The notes: generated from the letters alone by a model not told the origin. Shown: positions 34,322 to 43,774, numbered from the stretch's first letter. The stretch is 64,000 nt of DNA from Haloterrigena gelatinilytica (GCF_013342145.1 NZ_JABUQZ010000001.1:2108001-2172000); one strand, 5' to 3'. A program made the numbers and translations.

Positions 34322-35095
34322 TCAGTCCGTCCGCGGGATCGACCGCGCGCCGAGGGCGAACGCGACCGCGGCGACGACCGCCAGCACGGCGAGGTTCGAC
34401 AGCGCCGGGTCGACGCCGGCCACCCCGGCGACGTCGGCGTCGGCGTACGTCGCCGCACGGACGCCGCGGGCGAAGTAGGTCAGCGGCGAGAGGTTCACCA
34501 GCGGCTCGAACCAGCCGGGAAGCTGCTCGAGCGAGACGAACGTCTCGGAGAGGAAGAGCAGCGGAAGGCCGATGGCGTTGCTGGCGGCGACGGCGCCGTC
34601 CTGGGAGTCGGTGTAGCTGCCCAGCATCGCGCCGACGCCGCAGAAGGCGACGACGCCGACGAGGATGTAGGGGACCAGCAGCGGCGAGAACGCGATTTCG
34701 GCGCCCGTCAGGACGACCACCATCGCGAGGATCAGCAGGCTCGCCAGACCGATGATCACGGCGTTGACGGCGGTCTGGGCGAGCAGCCACTCGCCGCGGG
34801 TCAACGGCGTCGTCGCGAGCTTCTCGAAGCGGTTCCCCTCGCGGTGGCGCGCGACCTCGCTGCCCATCCGCGACAGCGGCGTGAAGAGCACGACGACGGC
34901 GAGGTAGCCCGGCACGTAGTAGGCCGCCGGCTCCGTGAACAGCCCCCCGCCCGTCGGATCCGTCTGGACGAGCGCGCCGAAGATGGCGATCAGGATCACC
35001 GGGAAGAAGAACGTGAAGAAGACCGCCGTCCGGCGGCGGACGAACGACCGCCAGCCCGCGCCCGTCGCCGCGCGAACGCGACCGACCCGAGTCAC
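34322..35095 (-). CDS. ABC-2 type permease
   Basis: A 257-residue permease with six hydrophobic helices, the first after a short basic N-terminal segment (RRRTAVFFTFFFPVILIAIFG). The ABC-2 signature region is GNRFEKLATTPLTRGEWLLAQ, a cytoplasmic coupling element between helices 2 and 3. It overlaps the preceding ATPase gene by 4 bp. The pair is an exporter of drug/lipid/polymer type; the substrate cannot be read from sequence. Confidence 0.88.
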   Translation of the reverse strand: MTRVGRVRAATGAGWRSFVRRRTAVFFTFFFPVILIAIFGALVQTDPTGGGLFTEPAAYYVPGYLAVVVLFTPLSRMGSEVARHREGNRFEKLATTPLTRGEWLLAQTAVNAVIIGLASLLILAMVVVLTGAEIAFSPLLVPYILVGVVAFCGVGAMLGSYTDSQDGAVAASNAIGLPLLFLSETFVSLEQLPGWFEPLVNLSPLTYFARGVRAATYADADVAGVAGVDPALSNLAVLAVVAAVAFALGARSIPRTD

Positions 35096-36093
35096 GCCGT
35101 CTCACCCGCGCGAGCGAGATCGTCGGCGTCCGCTTCGCCGTCGCCGTTCCCGCCGGCCCGGCCGGTTCGGTCGCGTTCCGTCGCGTCGGCCAGCGCGAGG
35201 TAGACGTCCTCCAGGTCGGGTTCGGCCCACGTCAGCCCGGAGTACTCGAGGCCGCGGTCCTCGAGGTAGTCGACGACGGTCCCGATTTCGGCGGGACCGA
35301 CGTCGCGGACGACGAGCGCGCCGTCCGCTCGGGCGCCGCGAGGACCGCGACCGCGGGCCGGCCGTTCGACCGGATACTCGAGTCCGTCGAAGGCCTCGGG
35401 AGTCGCCGTCGTCGCGATCGTGAGCCGGCTCGAGCCGCCGTGTTCGGCGACGAGTTCCGCGGGGGTGCCGCGGGCGACGACGGCGCCGTCGGCGAGCAGG
35501 CCCACGCGGTCGGCCAGCCGCTCGGCCTCGGCCATGTCGTGGGTCGTCAACAGGACGGTCGTCCCCGCGTCGGCGAGGTCCTCGATCAGCCGCCAGACGG
35601 TGCGCCGGCCGGCGGGATCGATCCCGGTCGTGGGCTCGTCCAGAAAGAGCACGTCGGGATCGTTGACCAGCGTCGCGCCGACGCAGACCCGACGCTGCTG
35701 GCCGCCCGAGAGGTCCTCGTACCAGGTGTCGCCGGCGTCCGCGAGGCCGACGTCGGCGAGGACGTCGTCGGGGTCGCGGGGGTCGTCGTACAGCCCCGCG
35801 TAGTAGTCGAGGAGTTCGCGGGCGCTCAGGCGATCCGGCGGCGAGAAATCCTGCGGGAGGACGCCGAGCCGGTCCCGGTCGATCGCCGCCGGCGACTCGC
35901 CGAGCACGCGAGCCGCGCCGGAATCGGGCTCGGTCGTCCCGGTCAGCGCGCGCACGAGCGTCGTCTTCCCGGCCCCGTTCGGACCGATCAGCGCGAAGAC
36001 CTCGCCGGCGGAGACGGAGAGCGACGCCCCCGACAGCGCCGTCGTCTCGCCGTACGTCTTCTCGAGGTCCGTCGCGTCGACTACGGCAGACAT
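35092..36093 (-). CDS. ABC transporter ATP-binding protein (exporter type)
   Basis: A 333-residue ATPase from ATG 36093; the longer frame to 36465 overlaps the metallophosphoesterase gene and is rejected. It has Walker A GPNGAGKTT (37-45), Q-loop LPQDFSP (79-85), signature DLSGGQQRR (127-135), Walker B VLFLDEPTTG (148-157) and H-loop TTHDM. The C-terminal 110 residues contain an acidic, Gly/Arg-rich stretch that may be disordered. It overlaps the ABC-2 permease by 4 bp. It is the DRR/CcmA-like type that exports antibiotics, lipids or polymers. Confidence 0.92.
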   Translation of the reverse strand: MSAVVDATDLEKTYGETTALSGASLSVSAGEVFALIGPNGAGKTTLVRALTGTTEPDSGAARVLGESPAAIDRDRLGVLPQDFSPPDRLSARELLDYYAGLYDDPRDPDDVLADVGLADAGDTWYEDLSGGQQRRVCVGATLVNDPDVLFLDEPTTGIDPAGRRTVWRLIEDLADAGTTVLLTTHDMAEAERLADRVGLLADGAVVARGTPAELVAEHGGSSRLTIATTATPEAFDGLEYPVERPARGRGPRGARADGALVVRDVGPAEIGTVVDYLEDRGLEYSGLTWAEPDLEDVYLALADATERDRTGRAGGNGDGEADADDLARAGETA

Positions 36094-36161
36094 ACGGTCG
36101 AGTTCCGGCGCGTCGGGGGTAAGGGGTTCGATTCGAGACTCGATGGGCCGACTCGAGTCGA

Positions 36162-37541
36162 TCAGTCGGTCGCTTCCGGCGCGGGAACCGTCTCCGGCTC
36201 CGGATCCTCGACGACGTGGCGATCCGGCAGGTCGGGCGTGGGCTCGCGGCCGACCGTGAAGAACCGCTCGGTGCGCGTCAGTTCCTCCGTCGCCGGGCTC
36301 GGTTTCGTGAACCGTTCGAACTCGACGGCGACGCCCGACGAATCGGACGCGGACGCGCTCTCGGCCTCGGGCGCGATGCGGACCGCGGCCAGCTGGTACG
36401 ACGGGTAGAACACCGGCGGGAGGATGCCGATGATCCCGTCCCGACGGTGGAGGCGCTTGAGCCACGTCCCGGTGTTGACCAGCACGCCGCCGTCGACCTC
36501 CTTCAACATCGGGCGGTGGGTGTGCCCGAAGCAGAAGATCGTCGTCTCCGGCTCGTCCGCGAAGACCGTTCGAGCCCGCTCCTCGTAGGACGCGACCGGA
36601 TCGACGGTGAGTTCGGTCTCGAAGACGCCGAAGCGGTCGACCGTCTTCCTGATGTCCCGGCGGATGAAGTACAGCGGAATGCCCGCGAGCAAGAGCACGC
36701 CGACGACGGCGACGTTGAGCGTGAGGAGGAACCAGGCCGCGCTGCCGGCCCTGCCGAACTGGCCGAGGAACGCTTCCGTCTGGGTGACCGGCACCGACCA
36801 GATCCCCGCCAGATGCAGCCCCGCCAGCACCGCGAGGACGGCGCTGATGTTAAAGAGCAACAGGAACGGCACCAGCGAGTACCGTAGCAGCGGGTTCATC
36901 TCCCGGTAGAAGTACTTCGAGAAGAGCCAGATCGGCATCCGCTCGGTCGGCGTGACCGCCTGCACGTCCTTCAGCCAGTTGTACCGCCCGCGGTCGGAGA
37001 GCTGGCCCGCTCGGCTCGTGACGAGCGTGTTGTAGTAGTAGCCGAGCGGCGTCGCGTGGGGGTTCCCCCAGTCGTCGATCTGGTTGTTGGCGTCCTGCTG
37101 GTGGCCGTGTTCGAAGTGGATCGCCTGGTCGCCGACCGGTCTGGTGATCGACTCGTCCTGGACGAGGTCGACGTTGTACTCCGCGAAGCGATCGACGTAC
37201 TCGTCGTACGCCGCGAGTTCGTGGTCGTGGTTCCCCGGCAACAGCGTGATGGGGACGTTCTCCCCCGTCGCCCGGAGTTGCTCGAACAGCGTCGGATACG
37301 TCTCCGCTAAGACCTCGAACTTCTCGATTCCGTCGACCGTCGTGAACTCCCAGAGTCCGAAGGCGTCGCCGTTGATGATCAGTTCGGCGTTTTCGTCGGT
37401 CCGTTCCAGCCGCTCGAGGAAGGAGCGCAACTCGTCGAGAAACTCGACGTCCTCGAGCTGTTCGTCGCCGCCGATGTGGAGGTCGCTGATGACGTAGTAG
37501 ACCCGATCGTCGTCGTCGCCGTCATCGGTCTCGGTGGCCAT
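36162..37541 (-). CDS. membrane-anchored metallophosphoesterase
   Basis: A 459-residue protein from ATG 37541. The calcineurin-like motifs are in place: ISDLHIGG (18-25), IINGDAFGLWEF (55-66), LPGNHDHE (101-108), FEHGHQQD and C-terminal CFGHTHRPM. Between the H-G-H and G-H-T-H motifs lie two strongly hydrophobic segments (VPFLLLFNISAVLAVLAGL and WFLLTLNVAVVGVLLLAGIP), so part of the enzyme is membrane-embedded. The substrate may be a phospholipid head group or nucleotide (UDP-diacylglucosamine and related lipids are known for the family). It is divergent from the GNAT gene. Confidence 0.85.
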   Translation of the reverse strand: MATETDDGDDDDRVYYVISDLHIGGDEQLEDVEFLDELRSFLERLERTDENAELIINGDAFGLWEFTTVDGIEKFEVLAETYPTLFEQLRATGENVPITLLPGNHDHELAAYDEYVDRFAEYNVDLVQDESITRPVGDQAIHFEHGHQQDANNQIDDWGNPHATPLGYYYNTLVTSRAGQLSDRGRYNWLKDVQAVTPTERMPIWLFSKYFYREMNPLLRYSLVPFLLLFNISAVLAVLAGLHLAGIWSVPVTQTEAFLGQFGRAGSAAWFLLTLNVAVVGVLLLAGIPLYFIRRDIRKTVDRFGVFETELTVDPVASYEERARTVFADEPETTIFCFGHTHRPMLKEVDGGVLVNTGTWLKRLHRRDGIIGILPPVFYPSYQLAAVRIAPEAESASASDSSGVAVEFERFTKPSPATEELTRTERFFTVGREPTPDLPDRHVVEDPEPETVPAPEATD

Positions 37542-37744
37542 TCGTTCCCAGCCAATGGCTCCACTTCGAAAGCTGTTGTCGTCTGTATCTCGCAGCGAAC
37601 CGCGGTCGCGTCGACGGGTTCGAGCCGCGCTAACGAGATATGACGTATTTATCCGGCATATCGGCACCGTACACGAAACGGGGGAGGGGGCGGGGTCGGC
37701 CATCCCTCCGCATAACGAAGGGCCGCTCCGTCGATCTGTAGCCG

Positions 37745-38839
37745 ATGGCGGGGCAGGGACAATCGGAGCGCATCGACGAGTACAGGGTGAGACCGTACGA
37801 GCGAGGGGACCGGGACGGCGTCCTCTCGTTGCTCGAGACCGAGTGGGGGCACCGACCCGGTCGCGACTGGTTCGAGTGGAAGTACGTCGACGATCCGTAC
37901 CTCTCGCACGTCCCGATCACGCTCGCCGAGCGAGACGGCGAAATCGTCGCCGTGCAGGGGTACGTGCCCTGCCGGCTCCGCCGCGGCGAGCGCACCGTCC
38001 CGGCGCTCAAACCGGTCGACGCGGTCGTCCACCCGGACCACCGTCGCAACGGGCTCTACTCTCGGATTACCGAACGCGGAATCCGTCGCTACCGGCAGCG
38101 GGAGTCGGCGCTGTTTTTCAACTTCCCGAACGCGGCGTCGCTCGGCGCACAGCAGCAACTCGGCTGGTCCGAAGTGGCGGTCGTGCCGACGTACTACAGG
38201 GTCCACCGGCCGGGCGAACTGCTTCCGGACGGGCCGGCCGCCGGCTCGGTCGGGCGAGCGGCGGACGCCGTTACGCGAACCGGACTCCGCCTCTGCGATC
38301 GGTTTTCGCCGGCGGACGGGACGTACGACGTCGAGCGATACGCGTCGCCGCCCGCCGACCTCCTCGAGTCGATCTACGAGACGCGGGTTCCCCGGGCGTT
38401 CCACGCCCTTCGCGAGGCGAAGTACTACCGGTGGCTCTTCGACGCGCCGACGCTGGCGCACACCGCGTACGTGGCCACCCGCGACGACCGCCCCGTCGCC
38501 GCGCTCGTCACGCGATCCGGCGGCGAGGACGGCGTGCTCGTCTTCGATTCGGTGCCGCTGGCGTCGCGCCACGACGCGTTCGCCGACCTGCTCGCGGCGG
38601 TCGTCGCCGACAACGCGGACGCCGACGTGCTGTCGGTGACCGGCGGGACCCTGCCGCCGTCGCTGCTCGCCCGCTTCGGCTTCGTCAGTTACGAACTGCC
38701 GCTCGTCTCGCGGTTCTGTCACCCCACGTACATGGCGGTTCGGCCCCTCGCGAACGGGGACGACGGCGGGCGGTTCTCGCGGCGCGCGCTCGCCGATCCG
38801 GAGAACTGGTGCGTTTCTTTCCTCGAGGTCAAAGATTAG
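37745..38839 (+). CDS. GNAT family N-acetyltransferase
   Basis: A 364-residue protein with an N-terminal GNAT domain (residues about 10-160): YRVRPYERGDRDGVLSLLE, the acetyl-CoA-binding loop region HPDHRRNGLYSRITERGI, and FPNAASLGAQQQLGW. The C-terminal half is a second, weaker GNAT-like fold. Haloarchaeal proteins of this length resemble peptidoglycan or lipid acyltransferase relatives, but the acceptor is unknown. The 203-bp region before it is shared with the metallophosphoesterase promoter. Confidence 0.8.
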   Translation: MAGQGQSERIDEYRVRPYERGDRDGVLSLLETEWGHRPGRDWFEWKYVDDPYLSHVPITLAERDGEIVAVQGYVPCRLRRGERTVPALKPVDAVVHPDHRRNGLYSRITERGIRRYRQRESALFFNFPNAASLGAQQQLGWSEVAVVPTYYRVHRPGELLPDGPAAGSVGRAADAVTRTGLRLCDRFSPADGTYDVERYASPPADLLESIYETRVPRAFHALREAKYYRWLFDAPTLAHTAYVATRDDRPVAALVTRSGGEDGVLVFDSVPLASRHDAFADLLAAVVADNADADVLSVTGGTLPPSLLARFGFVSYELPLVSRFCHPTYMAVRPLANGDDGGRFSRRALADPENWCVSFLEVKD

Positions 38840-38944
38840 GTTGTCAACGGCGCCACCGTGGATACGCTGCGGGCGCCGGCCGTCGCGACTTCTTGCCCTC
38901 GCAGGGTCAACCGTTACCCGCCGATTCGTGGTACCGGTTCGGGA

Positions 38945-39901
38945 ATGCCCCGAATCGGTTACACCCTCTCGAGCGAGGAGAACGGCCCGAACGAACTCGT
39001 CGACATCGCCCGGCGCGCGGAGGAGGCGGGCTTCGACTTCCTTTCCATCTCGGACCACTTTCATCCGTGGGTCTCGGCGCAAGGCGAGTCTCCCTTCGTC
39101 TGGTCGACGCTGGGCGCGATCGCCAACGAGACCGACGAGATCGAGGTCGGCGTCGGCGTCACCTGCCCGACGATCCGGATCCATCCGGTCAACGTCGCCC
39201 ACGCCGTCGCCACCGTCGACGAACTGTTCGGCGACCGCTTCACGTTCGGCGTCGGCACCGGCGAGAACTTGAACGAGCACGTCACCGGCGAACGCTGGCC
39301 GGAACACGACGTCCGCCTCGAGATGTTGGACGAGGCGATGGACGTCATGCGGAAGCTGTGGACCGGCGAGACGACGAGCCACCACGGCGAGCACTACACG
39401 GTCGAGAACGCCCGGCTCTACACCTGTCCCGACGAGCAGCCGACGACGATCGCCAGCGCGTTCGGTCCCCAGACCGCGAAGTGGACCGCCGACAACGCCG
39501 ACGGCCTCTGGTGTTCCGGCCCGAAGGGAGCGCCCGTCGAGGCCTACGAGGACGCCGGCGGCGACGGCCCCACGTACACGCAACTGCACGGCTGCTACGC
39601 CGACAGCGAGGAGGAAGCGATCGAAACGATCTACGAGCAGTGGCCCAACGGCTCGATTCCGGGCGAACTCGGCCAGGAACTGCCGACGCCGGCCCACTTC
39701 GAGCAGGCCGCCCAGATGGTCGAGAAGGAGGACATCGCCGAGGCCGGGACGACCACCGAGCCGGACGCGCAGGCCCACATCGACAGCATCGAGGAGGCGC
39801 TCGAGGCCGGCTACGACCACGTCTACTTCCACCAGGTCGGGGACGAACAGGAGAAGGCGATCGAGCTCTACGAGGAGGACGTGCTGCCGTCGTTCCAGTG
39901 A
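38945..39901 (+). CDS. F420-dependent LLM class oxidoreductase (TIGR03557 type)
   Basis: A 318-residue TIM-barrel enzyme of the luciferase-like group that uses coenzyme F420, as in glucose-6-phosphate dehydrogenase-like and dehydrogenase branches. It begins MPRIGYTLSSEENGPNEL. The segments ISDHFHPWVSAQGESPFVW and GVGTGENLNEHV are the family's cofactor and active-site regions. The start at 38945 is preferred over an upstream extension to 38858. The substrate is unknown. The gene stands alone, between GNAT and the frameshifted GrpB gene. Confidence 0.88.
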   Translation: MPRIGYTLSSEENGPNELVDIARRAEEAGFDFLSISDHFHPWVSAQGESPFVWSTLGAIANETDEIEVGVGVTCPTIRIHPVNVAHAVATVDELFGDRFTFGVGTGENLNEHVTGERWPEHDVRLEMLDEAMDVMRKLWTGETTSHHGEHYTVENARLYTCPDEQPTTIASAFGPQTAKWTADNADGLWCSGPKGAPVEAYEDAGGDGPTYTQLHGCYADSEEEAIETIYEQWPNGSIPGELGQELPTPAHFEQAAQMVEKEDIAEAGTTTEPDAQAHIDSIEEALEAGYDHVYFHQVGDEQEKAIELYEEDVLPSFQ

Positions 39902-39991
39902 GGCCGACGGTATGCGTTCGGCGCCGTCGATTCCGCTCCGGGAACCCGCTCGAGGAGAACCTTCAAGTGCGATATCCGTGTCTGCGAAACA

Positions 39992-40560
39992 ATGGTCAGT
40001 CCGAACGAGGATCCGATCGAACTCGTTCCGTCCGGACACGAACGGTGGCGCGAGCGGTTCGTCGCCGAACGCGACCGCGTACGCGATACCCTCCGTAACG
40101 CGTCGCTCGAGGACGCCGTCGAACGGATCGAACACGTCGGCTCGACCGCCGTCCCCGACCTCGCGGCGAAGGATATCGTGGACCTCGACATCGTCGTCGC
40201 GGACGACGCAGTGGTCGACGTGTCACGAGCCCTCGAGTCCGAACTCGGCGGCGATCGGGTCGAGAACAGCGTCCAATGGCATCCCGTGTTTCGCCGCGAG
40301 AGCGGTCAACGGTTCAACGACCACGTCTTCGCGGCCTCGAGCGACGGCTGGAAGCGAAGCGTCGTCACGCGCGACGTGCTCGAGACTCATCCCGCGCTCC
40401 GGCGGGAATACGAGTCGCTGAAACGCGATCTGACCGCTGAACACGACGATCTAGTCGCCTACTCCGAGGGGAAACCGCGTTCCTCGGCCGCGTCCTCGAG
40501 GTCGCTCGAACGGCCGACGCGTTCGACTTCGAGTTTTCGGTGCCGACGCTCGAGTCGTGA
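39992..40560 (+). pseudogene. GrpB (UPF0157) family gene with a C-terminal frameshift
   Basis: The first 160 codons encode a clean GrpB/nucleotidyltransferase-fold protein (ERIEHVGSTAVPDLAAKDIVDLDI, WKRSVVTRDVLETHP, DLVAYSEGK). At 40471-40475 the sequence reads GAAACC. Adding one A to that run restores TAFLGRVLEVARTADAFDFEF and a stop at 40558-40560, exactly the expected GrpB ending. Without it the frame becomes a Ser/Arg-rich tail and overruns the next gene. So either a base was lost in the A run or the sequence has an error. Known GrpB proteins are small nucleotidyltransferase-like enzymes. It could still give a stable N-terminal product. Confidence 0.8.
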
Positions 40561-40605
40561 CGAGAACGATCGGTATCCCCGGGAAGAGCGGACTCAATCC
40601 CCGAA

Positions 40606-42231
40606 TCAGACGGCCAGTGCGACGAACCGGTTGATCGCGTCGTCGTCGCCGGCGACGATTAACGCGTCGTCCGCGTTGACGACGAACTCCGGGCCGAGGT
40701 CGGTCAGCAGTTCGCCGTCGCGCTCGACCGCGACGACGGTACAGCCGGTCCGCGCCCGCAGGTCGACCTCCCCGAGGCTCTTCCCGGCGATCTGGGGCGC
40801 GGTCGTCCGGACGAGTTCGAACTGCGTCTCGGGCGTGAGGATCTCCTCGTCCTCGATCAGCACGGAGGCGAGCATCCGACCGGTAACCGTCGACAGCGAG
40901 AGGACGTACTCCGCGCCGGCGCGGTAGAGTTTCGGGATGTTCTCCGTCTCGTTGGCCCGCGCGATGATCTCGATATCCGGGGCGACCTGTTTGAGAACCA
41001 GCGTCGCGTAGATCGTCGTCGCGTCGTCGTTGACGGTCAGCAGAACCGAGCGGGCCTCGTCCGCGCCGGCGGTCTCGAAGACGTCCTCGTCGGTGATGCT
41101 GCCGACGACGTCGACGCCCGGCTCGTCCGCGAGGTCGACGACGGTGGTCGAGACGCCGTTGCCCGCCAGCGTCTCCACCGCGGTCCGGCCGACGACGCCG
41201 TAGCCGCCGACGATCACGTTTTCCGGCCGGTGCTCGAGCGTCGAGACCGCCCGCGCTTTCAGTTCCGTGAGGTCGTCGCGCCGGCCCGCGACGAGCAGGA
41301 TCGTGTTGCCGTCGATCCGGTGATCCGGGCCGGGAACGGGGACGAACTCGCCGTTGAACCACGCGCCGATGACGGTGATCCCCATCCGATCCCGGATCCC
41401 CGACTCGGCGACCGTCCGACCGACGAGGTCGCTGTCGTCCTGGACGAGCAGCTCGGTCACCTCGAGGTCCTCGCTGAGTTCGATCGTGTCCCGGAGTTCG
41501 GCCGACAGCGTCGTCGTCGCCTTCGTCGCGAGGCTCTGGCCCAGCACCCGCCGCGGGCGGACGGTCTCGTCGGCGCCGGCGTAGCGGTGGTAGCTCGCGA
41601 CGTCCTCGTCCTCGACCACGCTGACGATCGTGAGGTCGCTCGAGAACTCCCGGGCGGTGAGGATCACGACCGCGTTGGTCTCGTCGTCGACGTCGGTGAC
41701 GAGCGACCGCGCCTCGCCGGCGTTGGCCGCGCGAAGCGTCTCCTCCTGATCGAGTTCGCCGTAGATGGCCTCGGTCCCGTCGTTTGAGAGGTCGACGACG
41801 AGTTCGGGATCGTCGTCGACGAAGACGTAGGGCACGTTCGCCGCCTCGAGTTCGTCCGCGAGCACGTCCGATCGCGGCGAGTAGCCGCAGATGACGACGT
41901 GGTCGGTGAGGTCGGTCGACTCCGGCGGACGGTCCTGCAGGGCCTGCTGGAACAGCGGGACGACCAGCAGCGGTAAGGCGAGAAAGACCAGCAGCACGCC
42001 CGTGAGGTTCATCCCCACGACGAAGAGGTTCATCGCGGTGCTGTCCCAGCCCGCGTCACCGCCGAAGCCCGCGGTCGTCAGCGACTCGATGACGATCTGG
42101 AGCGCCTGCGCGAACGTCTTCGTCTCGCCTTCGAAGGCGGCCATCCCGAGCTGATAGAGCCACGCGTAGACGACGACGAGGGCGAAGACGGCGCCCAGCG
42201 AGAGCGCGAGTCGGCGCCACCAGTAATTCAT
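40606..42231 (-). CDS. two-TM potassium channel with double RCK (TrkA) domains, copy 1
   Basis: A 541-residue protein: two transmembrane helices (about 8-32 and 68-95) flank a pore loop with TTAGFGGD (53-60), a variant of the K+ filter. Two RCK/TrkA-N and TrkA-C modules follow, beginning at DHVVICGYSPRSDVL and ENVIVGGYGVVGRTAV, each a GxGxxG-like NAD-binding start. They gate the channel by nucleotide or ion binding. It is similar in layout to the gene at 47160. The start codon is preceded by an AT word (gttacatagg, minus strand) about 27-34 nt upstream. Its 3' end faces the GrpB gene. Confidence 0.87.
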   Translation of the reverse strand: MNYWWRRLALSLGAVFALVVVYAWLYQLGMAAFEGETKTFAQALQIVIESLTTAGFGGDAGWDSTAMNLFVVGMNLTGVLLVFLALPLLVVPLFQQALQDRPPESTDLTDHVVICGYSPRSDVLADELEAANVPYVFVDDDPELVVDLSNDGTEAIYGELDQEETLRAANAGEARSLVTDVDDETNAVVILTAREFSSDLTIVSVVEDEDVASYHRYAGADETVRPRRVLGQSLATKATTTLSAELRDTIELSEDLEVTELLVQDDSDLVGRTVAESGIRDRMGITVIGAWFNGEFVPVPGPDHRIDGNTILLVAGRRDDLTELKARAVSTLEHRPENVIVGGYGVVGRTAVETLAGNGVSTTVVDLADEPGVDVVGSITDEDVFETAGADEARSVLLTVNDDATTIYATLVLKQVAPDIEIIARANETENIPKLYRAGAEYVLSLSTVTGRMLASVLIEDEEILTPETQFELVRTTAPQIAGKSLGEVDLRARTGCTVVAVERDGELLTDLGPEFVVNADDALIVAGDDDAINRFVALAV

Positions 42232-42242
42232 TGGGAAACCGT

Positions 42243-42255
42243 GCCCGTTGCGGGC
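42243..42255 (-). promoter_or_regulatory. small inverted repeat between TATA word and start of channel copy 1
   Basis: GCCCG (42243-42247) and CGGGC (42251-42255) form a 5-bp inverted repeat with a 3-bp spacer. It lies between a candidate TATA word (about 42256-42265) and the ATG at 42231. A bound repressor here would block initiation. The arms are short, so chance is possible in this GC-rich DNA. Confidence 0.3.
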
Positions 42256-42462
42256 CTATGTAACTTCCCAACTGTCTCCGTATCGTCCGTTGAGCGTCGC
42301 AGGGAGGGGTTCGCACTCGATACCGGCGACGGTCGCATCTCCGTCCGCCGGACCGGGAACGAACGGGAGAAGCCGATCGAATTCCGCGAAGAGGACACCT
42401 CGCTGCTGTTCCGAAGGAGGGCGGTAACGGACGGGGTCCGGACGAGAGGCCGCGGCGGCTCG

Positions 42463-43605
42463 CTACGCTCTCGAGCGGGATTCGATCTCGATACCCGACT
42501 CGGACACCGCCGTCACCTCGCCGGCGATAGAGGCGTGCTGCGGGTTACTGATCCCGTCGGAACTCGGCCTCGCGATCGGATCGCCGACATCGACGCGGTC
42601 GCCGACCTCGACGCGGTCGCCGACCTCGACGATCGGCACGGCTGGTTCGACGACGTCCGGCTCCGGATTCGTCGCGAGCGGGATCCGGACGCGGGACGGT
42701 TCGATCGTCGCGGTCGGCTCGGTTTCCACCTCCCGGTCGCTCCACTCGTACGCCTCGAGCACGTCGATTCGGCCCTCGCCGTACGTGTTTTCCGCGACGG
42801 TTTCCTCGTCGAGGACGAGCAGGCAGTTCGTGTGCTTGCGGACGCCGTACTCGTCGAGCGGCGCGTCGACCGGGAAACACCAGCCCGGCCCGCCGTCGGC
42901 GATCGCGGCGTCGGCCGGCAGCGTTTCGGGCGGGCAGTCGGCCGCTCGCAACAGTTCGCTCGCGGGCGTCCCGATCGGCACCTCGAGGAACCGATCTCGC
43001 GGCACGTCGCCGCTGACGTGGACGTACTTGCGGGTCACGGGGTCGCCGTCCGAGAGGGCACGAGAGATGTTGTACAGCGTTTCGGTGTTCTGGACGAGCC
43101 AGCCGTGATCGGTGGGGAGGTCGTTTCCGATGACCGTGCCGTCGACGGTCTTGAGGAGGACGCTCTCCATCCCGTACTGGTACGTGTTCTCCGTGTAGGC
43201 GAACACGACGCCGGATTCCGCGTCCCGATCGAGGGGCAGTTCGTCCGGCGGGAGCACCGTGCCGCCGGTTTCGGCCTCGAGGGCCCGCACGTACTCGTCG
43301 CGGTCCTTCCACTTCGCGCTGACGACGATCAGGTCGACCACCTGCTCGAGCAGCGCGTCGAACAGCGCGGCGAACGTCTCCGCCTTCGTTTTGCCGAGCC
43401 ACTTGTCGATGCGGTAGTTCGGCTCGCTCTCCTGGTGGTTCACGAGGAGCGCGTCGACGTCCTCGAGGGCCGTCCACTTCGCGTAGGACGGAAAGCCGGC
43501 GCCGCCCGCGCCCGCGACGCCGGCCGCCCGGATCAGGTCGCTTCCCTGCGCTCGGATATCCGGCCACTCCGCGGCTCGAGTCGACTGCACGCGTGGGGTC
43601 GTCAT
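42463..43605 (-). CDS. RnfC/NuoF-like flavoprotein without Fe-S motifs
   Basis: A 380-residue protein that resembles the FMN- and NADH-binding core of complex I NuoF and of RnfC. The key loop is GAGGAGFPSYAKW (33-45). The segments LLVNHQESEPNYRID, KYVHVSGDVPRD (SLBB-like) and GGPGWCFPVD also fit. It lacks the C-x2-C-x2-C cluster motif of RnfC/NuoF, having only a few isolated Cys. The C-terminal part includes a VEVGDRVEVGDRVDVGD repeat, probably a biotinyl/lipoyl-like hammerhead. It may carry electrons from NADH to an unknown acceptor. No partner genes are adjacent. Confidence 0.75.
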   Translation of the reverse strand: MTTPRVQSTRAAEWPDIRAQGSDLIRAAGVAGAGGAGFPSYAKWTALEDVDALLVNHQESEPNYRIDKWLGKTKAETFAALFDALLEQVVDLIVVSAKWKDRDEYVRALEAETGGTVLPPDELPLDRDAESGVVFAYTENTYQYGMESVLLKTVDGTVIGNDLPTDHGWLVQNTETLYNISRALSDGDPVTRKYVHVSGDVPRDRFLEVPIGTPASELLRAADCPPETLPADAAIADGGPGWCFPVDAPLDEYGVRKHTNCLLVLDEETVAENTYGEGRIDVLEAYEWSDREVETEPTATIEPSRVRIPLATNPEPDVVEPAVPIVEVGDRVEVGDRVDVGDPIARPSSDGISNPQHASIAGEVTAVSESGIEIESRSRA

Positions 43606-43774
43606 AGCGTGTCGAACGTGGGGTCGGTGCGATCGTACGCCTTTAGCCGCAGCTATGCGGGACGTTTATACCGTCGGTGAACGGCGGTTTTCCGCCACTC
43701 GCTCGCGCGGGAATCCGTTCCGTGATCGAACGGTACGTTTGTAGGCGCCGGCGAACGTATTCGGACGCGACCGA

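Noticed and set aside
37534-40135. Long open frames on both strands across the GNAT and F420 oxidoreductase genes
   Set aside because: Their products are Arg/Gly/Ser-rich shadows of two genes with clear family motifs.
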